From the NCBI GenBank assembly GCA_964036315.1, contig OZ038479.1:61175893-61239892 (forward strand): a DNA stretch of 64,000 bases, read 5' to 3'. Position numbers and translations under genes: made by a program. This document shows, piece after piece, positions 9,371 to 21,989 of the stretch. The notes below the pieces were generated by a model. It saw only the letters and a program-made list of their open reading frames with translations. It was not told where the DNA came from and searched no databases. Source of the DNA: Acanthosepion esculentum (lineage: Eukaryota > Mollusca > Cephalopoda > Sepiida > Sepiidae). The stretch's first letter is position 1. Every line of letters starts with the position of its first letter.

Positions 9371-11027
9371 TTTTTTTTCCTTTAGTAGATAAATTTCAAA
9401 AGCAGAACAATTAAAAATAATCTAATTGGGTGCAATTAAATATTTTATCCTAACAAACAGGTAAGAAAATAAAAAAAATAAAAGCAATGAATTAAACTCA
9501 AATGTCATTTAATTATTGTTTACTTAATTTTTTTATATTCATATTGTGTACTGTAAAATTATTCATTCTGATAAGTCTCATAAAAACTTATAGAATAATA
9601 AATATATACATAGACTATTGTTTATATAGCAACAGTGTAACAGTGTGATACAGTCACATAGAGCACTTTTGCTTTAAAGTGGCACTAAATTTTAATTTTC
9701 AAAATAGAAGTTTTAAAATAAAAAAGAATGCATCCCCCTCTAAAAAAAAAGCAATCACTTTAAGTGAAAATAAAATACAGATTACAAATTTTATTCCAAT
9801 GAAGCTCTCAAATCTACTGCATAACATTCACAAACTGTTAATTAAAATATCTTCATAGGTTTTTGCTTCTGGTTAATTTTTAAATTGTGACCTCAGTAAA
9901 ATGTTATCACCTTCCTCTTGAGATGACAAATTTTTACAAAAACCTGAATGGTTGAGCACAATGGAAACATTTGTGATAACCATTTTTCACAACTTGAAGA
10001 CTGGAAACTGAATGAAATATATAGCTTTTCATCACTGAGAGAATAAAATTGAAAGTTGTAGAAAAAAAAAAGTAATGGGAGAAAAGATTTTGGATTATGG
10101 ATAAGAAAAAGTCATAGAAATAAAGTTATTTACATTATTTACACTCGGACTATTTTTGTTATCACATGTTGACTGTTCTGCTCTCTGGCCTTCTTCAGGT
10201 GTTTGTCAATCTAGGAATTTCAAAATGAAACCTTTATTTAATCTACAGGGATAGATTGTTCTTGTCCAGGGATAACTTTTGCTTTGTTCCTATTTAATAT
10301 TGCTCAGTTATTGCTTTCCATATTTCCAATGAGTCTCGGTCAGTTCGGCCCAGTGATTGAACTTGCAATACGTCACCAAATACAGGAAAACATTCACTCG
10401 GCTATTGTCCTGTGGGACAATCCTGAATCTAGAACTTAGAGCCTTAAACTTAATGTTCTTCTCTTTTGACTGCTACTAACTGTGCTGCTGCTACTGTTAC
10501 GCTTAGCCGTATGGATGGTGGGTATTAAGGTTATCATTGATTTTTGCCTATTCAAGGGAAAATTTGGACTTTGCAGTCATTTAATTCATTCTTAATTAAA
10601 ATTGTTGTTTTTTCTTTGTAAGACACAAATTTGGATTGGTATGTTTTTGTTGTGAAAGTAAGAAAAATTGCCTTCCTTATTACTTTATTTTGTCCCCAAC
10701 TCTAAATTTTCTTTTCTTTGTTTTGTTAACATGATTCCATACAGTTGTACACTGCGTAGAATCATTAAGCTCTACTGAGATCACTTACATAATTGGAAAT
10801 CAGATTGTCACATCTGTTGTCTGTATGCACAAACAATATAGTGATATACTTACCATCTCTCTACCTATTCATCAATATATCTATATCTAGACATAGATGC
10901 ATATAAATTGAACAAATTGGGCTGGTTTTTAGTCTCCAGGAGCATTTTATTGTGATTTAGCTATGTGGCAGTAAACATTTTACTGATTTTGTATAACAAT
11001 AAATAAAATACTTCATGAAATAAGTGA
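9371..11027. other. AT-rich spacer with one dispersed repeat
   Basis: No coding sequence recognised. The only structure noticed is the ~80-bp block at 10175-10262 shared with 41545-41625. Confidence 0.5.
10175..10262. repeat. Dispersed repeat pair member (with 41545-41625)
   Basis: Both loci share 'CTCTGGYCTTCTTCARGTG', an 'aatttc.aa' step, 'CCTTTATTTARTCTAC' and 'GGGRTAGATTGTTC' in the same order and spacing. Unknown family, perhaps the conserved part of a SINE. Confidence 0.65.
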
Positions 11028-11079
11028 TTGAAACCTATAAACACTATCTATGAAGTTATAATAGTAATTTTTACCAATA

Positions 11080-11225
11080 TTTATTTTTCTGTTAACTTTC
11101 TGAATGAAGAAAGCTGGTGCTTCCAGGAACAATATATATATATAGTTATCTCCCTTGGATGTAATAATTTCTACCTTCTGTTTCTGTTGAAAATTATAGA
11201 TGTTGTTAACATAAAGAAGAAATAA
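11080..11225 (+). repeat. Dispersed repeat, copy 1 (with 19780-19920)
   Basis: Both copies share 'ATATTTATTTTTC', 'GAATGAAGAA', 'GCTGGTGCTTCCA', 'GAACAATATATA', 'CTCCCTTG' and 'CTCCTGTTTCCGT' or a close variant, in the same order. The copy at 19780 is the better preserved. No protein family recognised. Confidence 0.7.
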
Positions 11226-11607
11226 AAAGATTCTTCAACCTCCACAGGTGGTATAAACGCTAGGTATGCTGCTGCAAACATTTATTTTGCATTGATAATC
11301 AGAATATTCCGTCCAGTGAAATGATTTGTAAATTATTTAGTTTAGTGTTTCAATATAAAAATATGTATGAATATTTGTAAAATACAGGAGATATTATCTT
11401 TGCCCACATTATTGAGATCATAAAAATATGCCAATTAATTATTAATCAATGTTTTTTCACCTTTGATACAAAAATTTGGATAACTGATAGGTTCCTCTAT
11501 TAATGGTGTTTTAGCTTGTTTCTTTTTAGGGTTTGTAGAAATACTCTAATACTATATCCACATGACACAGTTTTACTCAACCTTGTAAACAAATTATTAT
11601 TGTTGAA

Positions 11608-11875
11608 CCCATGAAAACTTTTGCAACTGAAACTAATAACACATTACTCTTTCTAGATAGCATGTTAAATAGAACTAATGAAGCCCTTCAACTAAATACT
11701 TACAGAAAATCTACCAATAAGAATGGCCTCAAAAACAATCTGGAATACTTAGAGGATTTTATTGAAGAGCACTTTCATCCTCCAATATTTATCAGAAGAA
11801 TAGTAAGTAGAATAGTAAGTAGAATAGTAAGTAGAATAGTAAGTAAAACCGCCAATATTCTTACTATTTCATCCA
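11608..11875 (+). pseudogene. Penelope-like reverse transcriptase fragment
   Basis: The frame starting near 11611 reads 'METxxNxxLLFLDSMLNRT...YRKSTNKN', which resembles the FLD-x-x-x-x-R...YRKPT block of Penelope-like RTs, followed by a HPP-F-RRIV block. In between, a 12-bp unit (AGAATAGTAAGT) is repeated about four times and encodes repeated 'RIVS'. This is an isolated relic; the rest of the element is absent. Confidence 0.55.
11805..11855 (+). repeat. 12-bp tandem repeat
   Basis: Four units of about AATAGTAAGTAG lie inside the Penelope-like RT fragment, so the expansion happened after, or within, the element's coding region. Confidence 0.85.
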
Positions 11876-11909
11876 CAATGCTAAGAGAAAAGCAACAACA
11901 ATAACAATA

Positions 11910-12729
11910 TGGATAAACTATATAAAAAAAACTTAATATTACCTACCCACGCCTTAATATCTATTTAAAACAATGGATCCAATCTTAATGGTATCAAAAT
12001 ATGACTGCATTATTATTATTATTATTATTATGGATATCATTAGAGCCAAAAATGTCTATAATAACAATGATTTTGAAGCAAACATATATAAAATACTGTC
12101 ATCACTGTTCCATATAGGTAAGTTTAAAATTTATTAATTTTTCACACACTAAACTAAATTACAAGCAGTTTTCTGATTTTTGCTCTTTGATTTAATATAT
12201 AAATATTTTTAATAAAATCAGTTAAATAGTTGAATGAAAGCAATTTGGATATTTGTAACTCCAAAAATAGTTAATATAAAAAACAACTTGATTGCTTTAA
12301 ATTTTCTTTTTAATTAAGAAGATCAATGTTTTTATTGGTAACATCTTTTTGAGAAATGTGTTGGTTCTTATAAAAAACTGAAATTGTTGCTATGCAGGTT
12401 CACATGGTTATTTTTCTTTTTCGATCAATATCATTACTGGTTTCTTTTTTAATCATTTAAAAAAATATTAAAACTAATTTTGAAGTTTTAATTTTGGTTT
12501 TAATTGCAAGAAAATGTCACAAAATTGACTGTATAAAAAAAGTACTTTTGCTTACTTAAAGCAGGCTTGAGAATTTTTTAGTTATGCCATCTAAAATTAC
12601 TTTTCTTACACCATGTTTGCTAAAAGTCCTCTTAAATTTACAAGTGTCTCACAAGACAATTGATGCAGGGTGTGGGGGTAATAAAATGACAAAAACATAT
12701 TTTCTTTGTATTTAGCTGTTTCTTTTTAA
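11910..12729. other. AT-rich spacer with (ATT)n
   Basis: A short (ATT)n run lies at 12009-12031. Nothing else recognised. Confidence 0.6.
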
Positions 12730-13700
12730 TCATTTCATCTGAAGCAAGTTGGTAAAGCCACTAAGACATAAGCGATTACTGAGGGTGTAAGAAAGAAAAC
12801 ATTATTGAGGAGAAAGGACAATAAAAGAACAGTTTCAAAGTGACGAGAGATGAAGATTGACATTGCATTTAAAGCTTTGAAGATTGTACTTGCCAAGCAA
12901 GCAAAGAAGCTGGAAGAGAGTTCAACAAGTGAAAAGTGAGAGAGAAGAAACTGCAAAAACTTCTGGTTACACGTAGCAACTTCAACTGTAAAATATTGAG
13001 AGATACTTTCCAATTTAGTACTGAATTTAAATTCATAAAGCAGAAATACCAAGGAGGAACTCTTATCAGAACAATTACTATAGAACTATTTATAGAAAAA
13101 GCACAGGGAAGTTAACTTTCCTCAGTGGGAAAGTGACTGAATCCAAGATGCCAGGTCAGGTTCAATAACATTGCAGATTCTTCTTTGTATTCTGCCAAGA
13201 AACTCTAGATATACAGCAGAAGCACCAAATCAGATGTGTTCAATGCACAGATGGATGGTAGACTTTTAATGTACAAGATAGATTCTGGGGAGAAAAAAAT
13301 GTCTAATATTTCAGACAGATTCAACGTTCCTAGCAGCAGATCTAGCAACTAATTTGATATAATCATTCCCTATGTGGACAAATTAGCCTGAGAAGGCACA
13401 ATGATCCACTCTCATGGAGGTTAGCATCAACCACACTGATGGAAGGCAAAAAAAGTTCTCTTTGAGGATTATAGGAGACTAGTTTTGCTTTGGTGACATT
13501 AACATTAACAAATTATTTCTTGCTCCAAATCAAAAATGTCGAAATCAGCTGCCAATTTGACTTCATGGAAGCTGTCCAACTTACCATTAAGACAGGTGTA
13601 AATAGTTGTGTCATCAGCATAGATACTGTGTTGAGAACTGATAACATCAGGAAGGTTGTTGATGAAAATTAAGAACTGTGAAAACGTGCCAAAAGTAAGT
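12730..13700 (-). pseudogene. Non-LTR (Jockey/CR1-group) LINE, 3' half of RT
   Basis: From 13700 leftwards the minus strand reads 'FINNLPDVISSQHS-IYADDTTIYTC', which is the RT catalytic YADD block. A clean stretch 'KVKLAADF' type follows, then 'FFSPESILY', 'RIQRRICNVI' and 'FTVEVATCNQKF', ending near 12735. These are the usual order of the RT thumb and C-terminal tail in this group. Frameshifts and stops occur throughout. Related fragments of the same group lie at 21400-21882 and 55180-55570. Confidence 0.75.
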
Positions 13701-13957
13701 AGCCAAAAGAATTATTTCTTAATAAACTTCCATACATGCCAATTGTGTAATTTCTATAAAGAATAAAAGAAAATCACAATTTGCTACTAAAACATTTCCA
13801 TTTATTGAATTTTGTAAAACTTTACATCTCTTGATTATGAAAACAGTTTTTGAATTAATTTTTAATTTATTATTTTAATAATGTTTGAAGAAAATAAAAA
13901 ATTTTAAAATATTTAAAAAATAATTTTTTTTTCAAATTTTAATTTTTTTAATATTCA

Positions 13958-13961
<4 letters not shown>

Positions 13962-14008
<47 letters not shown>
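13962..14008. repeat. (TA)n microsatellite
   Basis: About 23 TA units. It directly abuts and truncates the Helitron-like coding fragment at 14009. Confidence 0.95.
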
Positions 14009-14009
<1 letters not shown>

Positions 14010-14247
14010 CTCGCTTATCAGGTGGCAATTTAGCTATCTCCTGTAGAGGGATCTTGATTGGGCCTTTGGCTTGTTCAGGAGTTTGAGAGCCCCTAAGTCT
14101 TTGCATATTTTCAGCATTGGAAGCTCTCCTGGCTGCTGTTTGATCTGGGTTTTCATTTGCACAGGACATTCTTTTCTTCACTGCACCCTTGGCTCTTTTG
14201 ATTGCAATCTGGTCCTCTGTTGGCAGAGATTTCTTTTTGCGAGGCAT
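14009..14247 (-). pseudogene. N-terminal fragment of a Helitron/Helentron-type protein
   Basis: The minus-strand frame starts MPRKKKSLPTEDQIAIKRAK and continues with a repeat-like motif (RMSCANENPDQTAARRASNAE, then RLRGSQTPEQA). Such lysine/arginine-rich N-termini with 'ET-x-EQTAAR' repeats are found on Helitron Rep-helicase proteins of molluscs and other invertebrates. After about 70 residues the frame runs into the (TA)n tract and ends. No Rep or helicase domain is present nearby. The identification rests on this composition and motif alone. Confidence 0.5.
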
Positions 14248-14279
14248 ACTGCTGCTGCCATATGCAGCAGGCAACAATA

Positions 14280-16173
14280 AACTATAGAAGTCAAAATTGA
14301 TCGCTGCATTTAAGTATTAATATTTAAGCTTACCTTTTAAAAGTTCAACAATAATTCTTCTGCTGCCACTTACATAGATTCTTATTTTCTGTTCATGGGT
14401 GATTTTCGTAATTAATTTTAATTATTCCCAAATTTATTTCCAAGTTAAAAAAAATTGTTATTGTACAAAAATTTGTCACAAAAAAAATAACATAAAAAAT
14501 AATTTAAAATTAAAAAAAACAATCACAGTAATGAAAATTTGGGAATCTAAAATTTTAGGAGTGTGGGTTCAGATCAGGCACAGAATATTTTTAATTTGCT
14601 TACAGAGTTGGCCCGATTCCAAAATGGTATAATATATTTGGCTACAGACTCTAGGAGTAAAATTGAAAAAGTGTGACACACACACACACACACACTCACA
14701 CACAATTATCTAGTTGAATATGAATTCAGATGATTCAGTTTTTCCAGGGGGTTATAAAAAAGAAAATATTTTAGAATTCAAAATTCCCCCAAATTAAATA
14801 AAGGAGGTTTGACCCCCCCCCCCCCCACCAAGCTACGCTTTTCATAAATAAATTCATTCATAAATGATTACATATAGAAAATAGTCAAATCCAATAATTA
14901 TTAGTTTTTGGTGGATTTAAAATTCTGTGTTTTTGCCCTAAAGTATTCTGAGTCACTATCAGTTCCACCACCCACACATCTATGTAACAATGTCTGTGCA
15001 CATTGATCTTAATACCCAATGCATTTCAATAATAAATTATTTGCAATTTGGATCATTTTAAATTAAAAAATAATTTGAAGAACCCTTTTTTTTATCACTG
15101 GTGCATTTTTAATAAATTGTTACAGTTGATGTTTCCATTACAGTATAATTTTATCATGAATATTAAATTTACATAGCAGACATGCTTATTATCTAAGACT
15201 CCTTATAGTAAATTCTTTACAATATATTTTAGATTATATTATTTTACTTGACAGCTATCTTACATACCTGTTGTGGTAATTTCTGAACATGACGTAATTC
15301 ATATCTGTTCCTATATACTTAAATATGATACCAAAATCAACAAATAGCAATCATCGTCTTTTAATTGAATAAGAAAAATAAAAGGTCAAAGCAAAAATCC
15401 ATATGGAAAAATAGGCAGAGGCCGCTGTAGTGAAAAAGGACTTTCCTGGTTATTCTGTTATTTGAAGACAGGCAGGTAAGTTAATTAGCAGTTGTTTATA
15501 AATTTAGAACTTTGACCATTTTCTTTTGCTCATCCAGTTGATTTGCTTATTTGTTGAAGATCATTGTAGTCAGTGATATCGTGCAGAAGAAACATATTAC
15601 AAAATAGTATCAAATATACAGCTACCTACCACACACACACGTTAAAGTAAGATAATAATTTTTTTATACTAATTTTACTTCTGCTAGAAATATCATTAAA
15701 CTCATAGTTTGGTGAACTGGAGCTTGAATTTTAAAATCTAATTAAAATCATTCTTTGTATTTTTGAAAACAGTAATAAAACATTTTCTGGTTTCGGAAGA
15801 AATGTTATCCCAAAGAAACATTGGTATTCATGATCAGCAACATTGAATGACACAAATTCAAGGGAAATAATTAAATTTATCTTTCTTGCACTGGGCAACA
15901 ATATTTAGGAAAAATATTTAAAACCGTAAAACGTCACATATGAAAACCTAGTTATAATAGTAAAAACTTAACAAAATATCAATTTCATATATACTGTCAT
16001 TTTCGCCACCATCGGTAAACTAGTATAAATAATAAATGTTACTTTTCGTCTCGTAAAATATTGTGCAAATATTGTGCAAAGATTGAAAAAAAACAACAAA
16101 AAAACTAAAAAATATTTCAAATTTTATGCAGAAAAAGACTTATTTGTAGGAATCCTGCAATTTGAGTGAATTA
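14280..16173. other. AT-rich spacer
   Basis: Contains a (CA)n run at 14676-14704 and a C homopolymer near 14814-14826. No gene recognised on either strand. Confidence 0.55.
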
Positions 16174-16770
16174 CAGGGGCGAACAGGGCAAAGTGTCGCC
16201 GGGGTCCGTATTCATAATGACACACCCTTTTTTTGGAGGAAAAATGTAAATGAAATACCCTTAATGGCGTTGATTAGTTGTTGAAAAACAACAAATTAAA
16301 AAAATTAGCTGAACAAACGTTATCGTATTTTAACTTTTCGAGCTTTTGCAGAAGCAAAGTTACTAATAACTTTGTCAAAGTCTATCTTCTCCACAGTTTC
16401 ATGTTCAATTGAAATGAGGGATAAATTGGATAAGCGATCTTGCGACATACTCGATCTCAAGTGACTTTTAATGTGCTTCAGTTTTGAGAAGCTTCTCTCT
16501 GCAGTAGCAACAGAAACTGTGAGCGTCAAAAATAGCCGTAGAGCAATCACAATATTTGGCACTCTTTCTTGAATTTGCCATCGATAAATCCCTCAGCCAA
16601 TAGATAGCCGTATTTGCATTTTGCTTTTTAGCTACATATTTCTTCTGTAGGAAAACATGTAAAGATGTAGCACATTTTCTTTCCTCTCTGGTAGGTTTCA
16701 ACTTGCGGTATGCCGCACCACTCAGCTTTTGCCATTTACTCATTCTAATCGATGAAAAAAATAGAAAAAG
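16174..16770 (-). mobile_element. Internally deleted ZMYM1-like hAT element
   Basis: The right-hand frame (16803-16468) contains 'MSKWQKLSGAAYRKLKPTRE', the typical start of ZMYM1-like hAT transposases. The left-hand frame (16562-16320) contains 'VSVATAERSFSKLKHIKSHL', the hAT C-terminal dimerisation domain, ending KARKVKIR-stop. The middle (zinc finger, DUF4371 and catalytic core) is missing, so start and end of the protein lie about 100 bp apart. The transposase 3' side ends at a hAT-like terminus CAGGGGCGAACAGGGC at 16174, preceded by GTGAATTA as a possible target duplication. The other end was not located. Confidence 0.7.
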
Positions 16771-16803
16771 AAACAAATAGGAAATGAGCATACTCAATGG
16801 CAC

Positions 16804-17289
16804 AGGGAATTTTTATTTATTGTACTAAGATACAATTTGGCATAAGGCTGAAAGTGTGGTTATAAAAAAAGGTTGATAATTTTTTTAACTATTCCAAACT
16901 TGACACATTCATGACCCATTCGCATGGCATAGAGAAGTGTTGCTTAAAAACAGAAGTAAATAATTACTGATTACTGATAATAATGATTGTTTAAATAATT
17001 TCTTAAATTCAATTTTTAAAATTTACTATCATTTTTTTTCTTATACTTGTTTCTTATCCCTTTTTATTTCATTCTTATATTCAATATAATAATTTAAAAT
17101 TCAATCCATTGTAATGGTCGTAACAAAAATAACTGAACATTGAACATTTGCATTAAGAAATCATTAAAATTGTATAAGAAATGTTCACCTCCGATACTTG
17201 CATTAAACATTAACTTATTCTCCAGAGAACTGACTGACAATTAATTTTTTAGGCAAAGTAACAACCCTCTCATTATTTTGCCGGCATAT

Positions 17290-17323
<34 letters not shown>

Positions 17324-18180
17324 CTTACGGCGTTATGGAAGACTAATCTAATAATAACACAAATATTTAATAACAATTTATTTATTTCCATCAATTCAGT
17401 CAGTTATTTTAAAAAAATATTCGTGTTTTAAAATTAAGTTTTTAAAACAATAAATAATAAACATTAAAAGTCAATATTAAATAATTACACTTCTGACTTA
17501 AATTTTTTGTTTTTGTTTTTTTAGAGAAACACGTTTTTTGTTTCTATGTAAACAAAATAATTTGGATCAATTGAAGAATCTCTTTTCCCCAGACGTGTTT
17601 CGGGGTTTCTACAGTTGAGTTGGAATGGAGATTCTACAGTTGATCCTAAATAAATATTTAAAAATATTTGTTAAAATCGTTCCCGAAGACTTTAAAGCGT
17701 AATATTTGAAAATTTTACATCTAAATAATTTTAACCTATCTTTTTATATTACTTAAGATAACTTAAGAACTTAAGATTCTTAGCTTGTAATACTAATATA
17801 AAAAGTTAATGTTGTAATAAGACTAGATTTGATTTTTCTGAAAATGTTTAGTTTAAAAATCTCTTAAAAATCTAAAATTTAATGTAGAATATTGTCATTT
17901 TCACATAATAATTCTAAAATAGTGATTTTATGGAAAATCTCTTGAGATCACTGAAGAGCATGATATTTTTACAGTTTTTGAGCTTTAAATATTACAAGTT
18001 TAGTAAAAACTTTCGAAATGTAAACAAACTCTAAATCGCGTATATTTCTGGTTCTATTTTACTACGAATGGTTTTCTGTATTTAAAAAATCTCCAGTCTT
18101 TTTCTACAAAAAAAAACTCAATTGAAAAGAAAAAAAATAACATTCATTTTTAACAAGTTTCAAAGATCTACAGGTGATCA
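16804..18180. other. AT-rich spacer with poly(T)
   Basis: A 28-base T run lies at 17292-17319. Single copies of 'TTCTACAGTTGAG' and 'GATTCTACAGTTGATC' at 17608-17646 foreshadow the tandem repeat at 18191. No gene seen. Confidence 0.55.
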
Positions 18181-18285
18181 GTCTGGGAGGAGATTCTACA
18201 GTTGAGTTAAGATAGGGTGGAGATTCTACAGTTGAGTTAAGATAGGGTGGAGATTTTACAGTTGATCAGTCTGGGTGGGGGGATT
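18176..18285 (+). repeat. 30-bp tandem repeat
   Basis: The motif AGATTCTACAGTTGAGTTAA plus GATAGGGTGG repeats at 18191, 18221 and (variant) 18251. The block is flanked on both sides by 'GATCAGTCTGGG'. Confidence 0.9.
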
Positions 18286-18523
18286 TTGCAACGTTTTCTA
18301 ATAAAAAGCAAATAATTGGTTATCTTCAAGATACGAACTCCCGAATTTTTCATATTTTTTAAAGGAATGTCGCCTTCAAACAAAATTAAATTTTTCAAAT
18401 AATCTTTTCAGGGTGTTCACATCGTAAATTTAATTCTTTTTTATGTGGTCTTCTCGTTTTTGATCTTTCTAGAAATGTAAAAATTAGTGATTGGAATTTT
18501 TTTTATTGAAATGACCAAACGTT

Positions 18524-18978
18524 TGTTGGAGTTAACTCCTCCTTAATTGTTCACTAGGGCACGCTCTCCCTACACTATAAATACTGGGCGATTTATTGCC
18601 TCGTTCCCTTTTTCATTTCTTCATTTTCAGCGAACACATCTACAATGTAAGCTCTCGCAGAAGAATGCGTCTTCCCATTTGTGGGAGACGCCATGAACAT
18701 TATACACACATACACGTACGTACGAACATTCACCAAAATACAAACTCCTTACGTTCACACACAAACACAAATGTTAATGTTTATGTCCATTGTAAATTTT
18801 GTTGTTTAATACATATACTTGTGGTATATACATATCGGTCTTGTTGGTCTCCTTTACACTTCTTTATGGTAGATTCAATCTTTGAGTCCGCCATGTTCTT
18901 GTGTAGTGGACCTTCTTCTAGCAGGAATAAACGCACGTGTTCCTAATTTAACAACACTTAAACCCACGGCCCGCTACA
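18524..18978 (+). mobile_element. Solo LTR
   Basis: The segment begins TGTTGGAGTTAACTCC, ends CCCGCTACA and is flanked on both sides by CGTT (18520-18523 and 18979-18982). Inside are a TATA box (TATAAATA at about 18576), and AATAAA at about 18926 near the 3' end. No gag or pol is adjacent. TG...CA ends, a promoter, a poly(A) signal and a 4-bp duplication together indicate a solo LTR formed by recombination. Confidence 0.65.
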
Positions 18979-19379
18979 CGTTGAAACTCTTGTTAAGTGA
19001 TTAAAAAATATTTTCTCGAGGAATTTTTAAATCAAAGAAGCTATTCATTATAAAATTAATATATTAATGAATAAAATATCAAAAATTTAATTATAATTTC
19101 AGCATGTTCACAATTGATTTTGAAATCATTAAAAAACATCCTCAGACATTTTATTTTTATTAAAAATAATTTGAAAACGATCCAAAAAATTATATAGGCC
19201 TATTATCGCAATACAAAAAAAAAACGGTGGGCGGCAAATATATATATTGGTTGTACAAAAATACAATATAGTGAGGCTGTCTCTTGGAATGTCCCGGTGT
19301 GGTCTTGTAGTCCCAGCAAGAGGTCGCTCACAGCAGGGCCAGATCAATGTACCGGCATCTCAGACAGTCGCTCGAGCTT

Positions 19380-19610
19380 ATTAAAAGCTGGGGTCGCCAA
19401 CAGGGCGGCATATCATGTATTTGTGATCTTCCAAACAAAAAGGAATGAATGTGAAAAAAAAAAAAAAAATTGAATTAAAAAAACAAAATATTAGATTTCT
19501 TTTTTGAAACACCATAACATAAAAATGACTGATCGCGTCTTCAATATTTTTTCACCCGCAAAATGCCGCCCCCCGAATGTGCCCACCCCCGGTCCGCCAC
19601 TGGGCAGACT
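19380..19610. mobile_element. Possible hAT-type MITE remnant
   Basis: The right end reads as the complement of CAGTGGCGGACCGGGGG, a common hAT terminus, ending at 19602. On the left, 'GGGCGGCATAT' (about 19400) is an inverted match to 'ATGCCGCCC' (about 19563). A convincing left terminus and target duplication were not found. Confidence 0.35.
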
Positions 19611-19779
19611 TTTTGTTATTTTTTTTGTTTGTGCAAGTTTAGTTAAATAATGATAACATTTATTTAATATATTAGAATATTGAAGAAAAATCAGTAAAGC
19701 TTTGGCAACTCTCCCGCTTTCCAACAATAATAAGGTACTTTTCTTTCTGTTCAGTGTATATGAAGCGACATTATAGTCA

Positions 19780-19920
19780 TTTTTATCGATATTTATTTTT
19801 CGGTTATGTTTCAGAATGAAGAACGCTGGTGCTTCCATGAACAATATATAATTACCTCCCTTGAATATAATTTCAACCTCCTGTTTCCGTCGGGAATTAT
19901 TGATAGTCTTAAAATCAGGA
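19780..19920 (+). repeat. Dispersed repeat, copy 2 (with 11080-11225)
   Basis: Better-preserved copy of the pair. See 11080-11225 for the shared landmarks. An open frame runs through it but matches no family. Confidence 0.7.
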
Positions 19921-20009
19921 AAGAAAATTTCCTACCGATAGATTTTATTTATCAATTTAGTCAATGTTATTTTTGTAGAGCATCTAATAAAACTATTAAT
20001 ACCTTGTGA

Positions 20010-21399
20010 GACTAAGCACCATTAGTTTCCACGTTAAACGTAAGTCTTACCATGAATTAATGGAATTATAGTGTACTGTATATACAACTAATAAACTATT
20101 TATTAGGCTTATTAACTTCTCCAGTCTTCACTACACTGCTCTGAATTTTATTGACTGTAATTTACCATAATGTCATACGAATTATTTTTCTTTTGTAGTT
20201 TCTTCTTCGTGTTGCTTTCTTTCATTCTTATAATCATATCTATATTAAGTTCCTATTTTTGTATTTCTCATATGAACAAAATGTATAGAGAAATGTAATA
20301 TTATGTCACGTCTAGTTGAGATGACAATCTGAATTAATGTCAAAATTTCTGTTACCTACATTTTCACCTTCATTCGTTTTAAATAAAGATTTTACAACAT
20401 CAGTAAATTAATATATTTTTGTGAATTAAAGATTGAAGTGTTTGACTTTATTTTCTTAATTAATTAATATAAAATTTATGTGACCCCCTACGTTCGGCCT
20501 TTTTGATTAGCCTGGCTTCTGAGCCTGATTGTAGCCACACAATATCTGCTAGAAGGTAAAATGCTTGAGAACAGAATTTCTTCTTGTGATTATTTCAAAC
20601 CAAACAAAAAGACAAAATTTGGAATCCGAGACAATTTTGAAAAGTTTACTGAGCCAATCGGAACAGTTAAAAGGGAATCCGTAAACCAGCTTAATTACTA
20701 TTCGTCGCGAGAAAGTGATGTAAGCAAATAGCCTTAGCAGTGATTTGAGAAAAGAGGACACTGGGTTCTGAGATCTCTGACTCCTAAAGAACTTTGAGGC
20801 AATATACAAAAACTTAAAACAAGAAAATAAACAAGATAAATTTGAAACAAACACAACCAGACTAAATTTTCCTTAATAATAAGTTGGCTGACTGTTCTCA
20901 ATTATAAATCTTCAAGGCAGTTTCTGAAAGATTCCCATAAACGCCAATCAATGTGCAACTTCCTGTCATCAAATCGACGCTTAGAAATACTGCTGACTTG
21001 ATTAGAAACATTAATGTACAAGAATTTATTGTCAGATAATGAAAATATTCAAGGGTGGCAACTCATCAGAGTAGTTTCCCTTAGACTTAAAATTGTTTCA
21101 TCATAAAACGTATCTATTTAATAGACGAGTGGCACTGAAAATATCTCGGCCCTAAAAAAAAAAAGAAGAAAAAAGAAAGAAAAAAGAAAGAAAAACAACA
21201 ACAAAAACAAAAATCAAGCAAACAAAAAGGCAAAACAAAGATCCCCAAAAGAAAAATATGAAAATACATATTAAAAATGAAAAAATAAAGTAAATAAAAA
21301 GAAGACATTTTGTTAGATTTTGGGAAGTGGGGTTCCAGCTAGAAATTTTCCTGTGTTCCCGCCTATATTATATATAAAGCTATTTGAAATTAAGAAATT
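20010..21399. other. AT-rich spacer
   Basis: An A-rich tract at 21152-21215 (AAAGAAAG-like) is low complexity. The minus-strand open frame at 20854-20549 has no recognisable domain. Confidence 0.5.
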
Positions 21400-21882
21400 A
21401 TTTTTTTCTCGCCAGTATCTATCTTACACATTTATAAGTCTACCATTCATCCATGTATTGAATATTGCTGTCGCATCTGACCTGGTGCTTCTGCTATACA
21501 TTTAGAAATTCTTGATAAAATCCAAAGAACAGTCTGCACTGTTATTGGTCTAGTCCTGGCATCTCGGCTTCATTTACTTTCTCACCGCCGTAATGTAGCT
21601 TCCCAGTGACTTCTCTATAAATATTTTCATGCTAATTGTTTTGATGAGCTTTCCTCCTTGGTACCTAGAATTTATGAATTTACGTGCCGTAAAGATAGAT
21701 TGGCGGCAAGGTCTCATAATTTTACAGTTGAAATAGCTAGTTGTAACCGTAAGTTCTATGCTAACAGTTTCTTCTCTCGTACTTTTCGCTTGAGCAGCTT
21801 TCGTTCGGCCACTTACTTTCCAGTCAACTTTGATCTTCAAAAATTTAAATGCAACGTCTATCGTTATCTTTTGTTTTCTTAA
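21400..21882 (+). pseudogene. LINE (Jockey/CR1-group) RT C-terminal fragment
   Basis: The frame reads 'YKSTIHPCIEYCCRI', a stop, then 'LEILDKIQRTVCTVIG', 'LHLLSHRRNVAS', 'FTVEIASCNRKFYANSFF' and 'FPVNFDLQKFKCNVYRYL', ending at a stop at 21880-21882. These are the ordered tail blocks of this LINE group's RT. The fragment is 5'-truncated and has two in-frame stops. The sequence to about 21985 may be its 3' UTR. Confidence 0.75.
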
Positions 21883-21989
21883 TGTTCTTTTATTGTTCTC
21901 TCTTTTTGATAATGCTTTTCTTTTTTTTTATTCTTTCATACCCCTTGTGACTTTATTACCTTGATTGGGGTGAAATTATTAAAGCAAAA

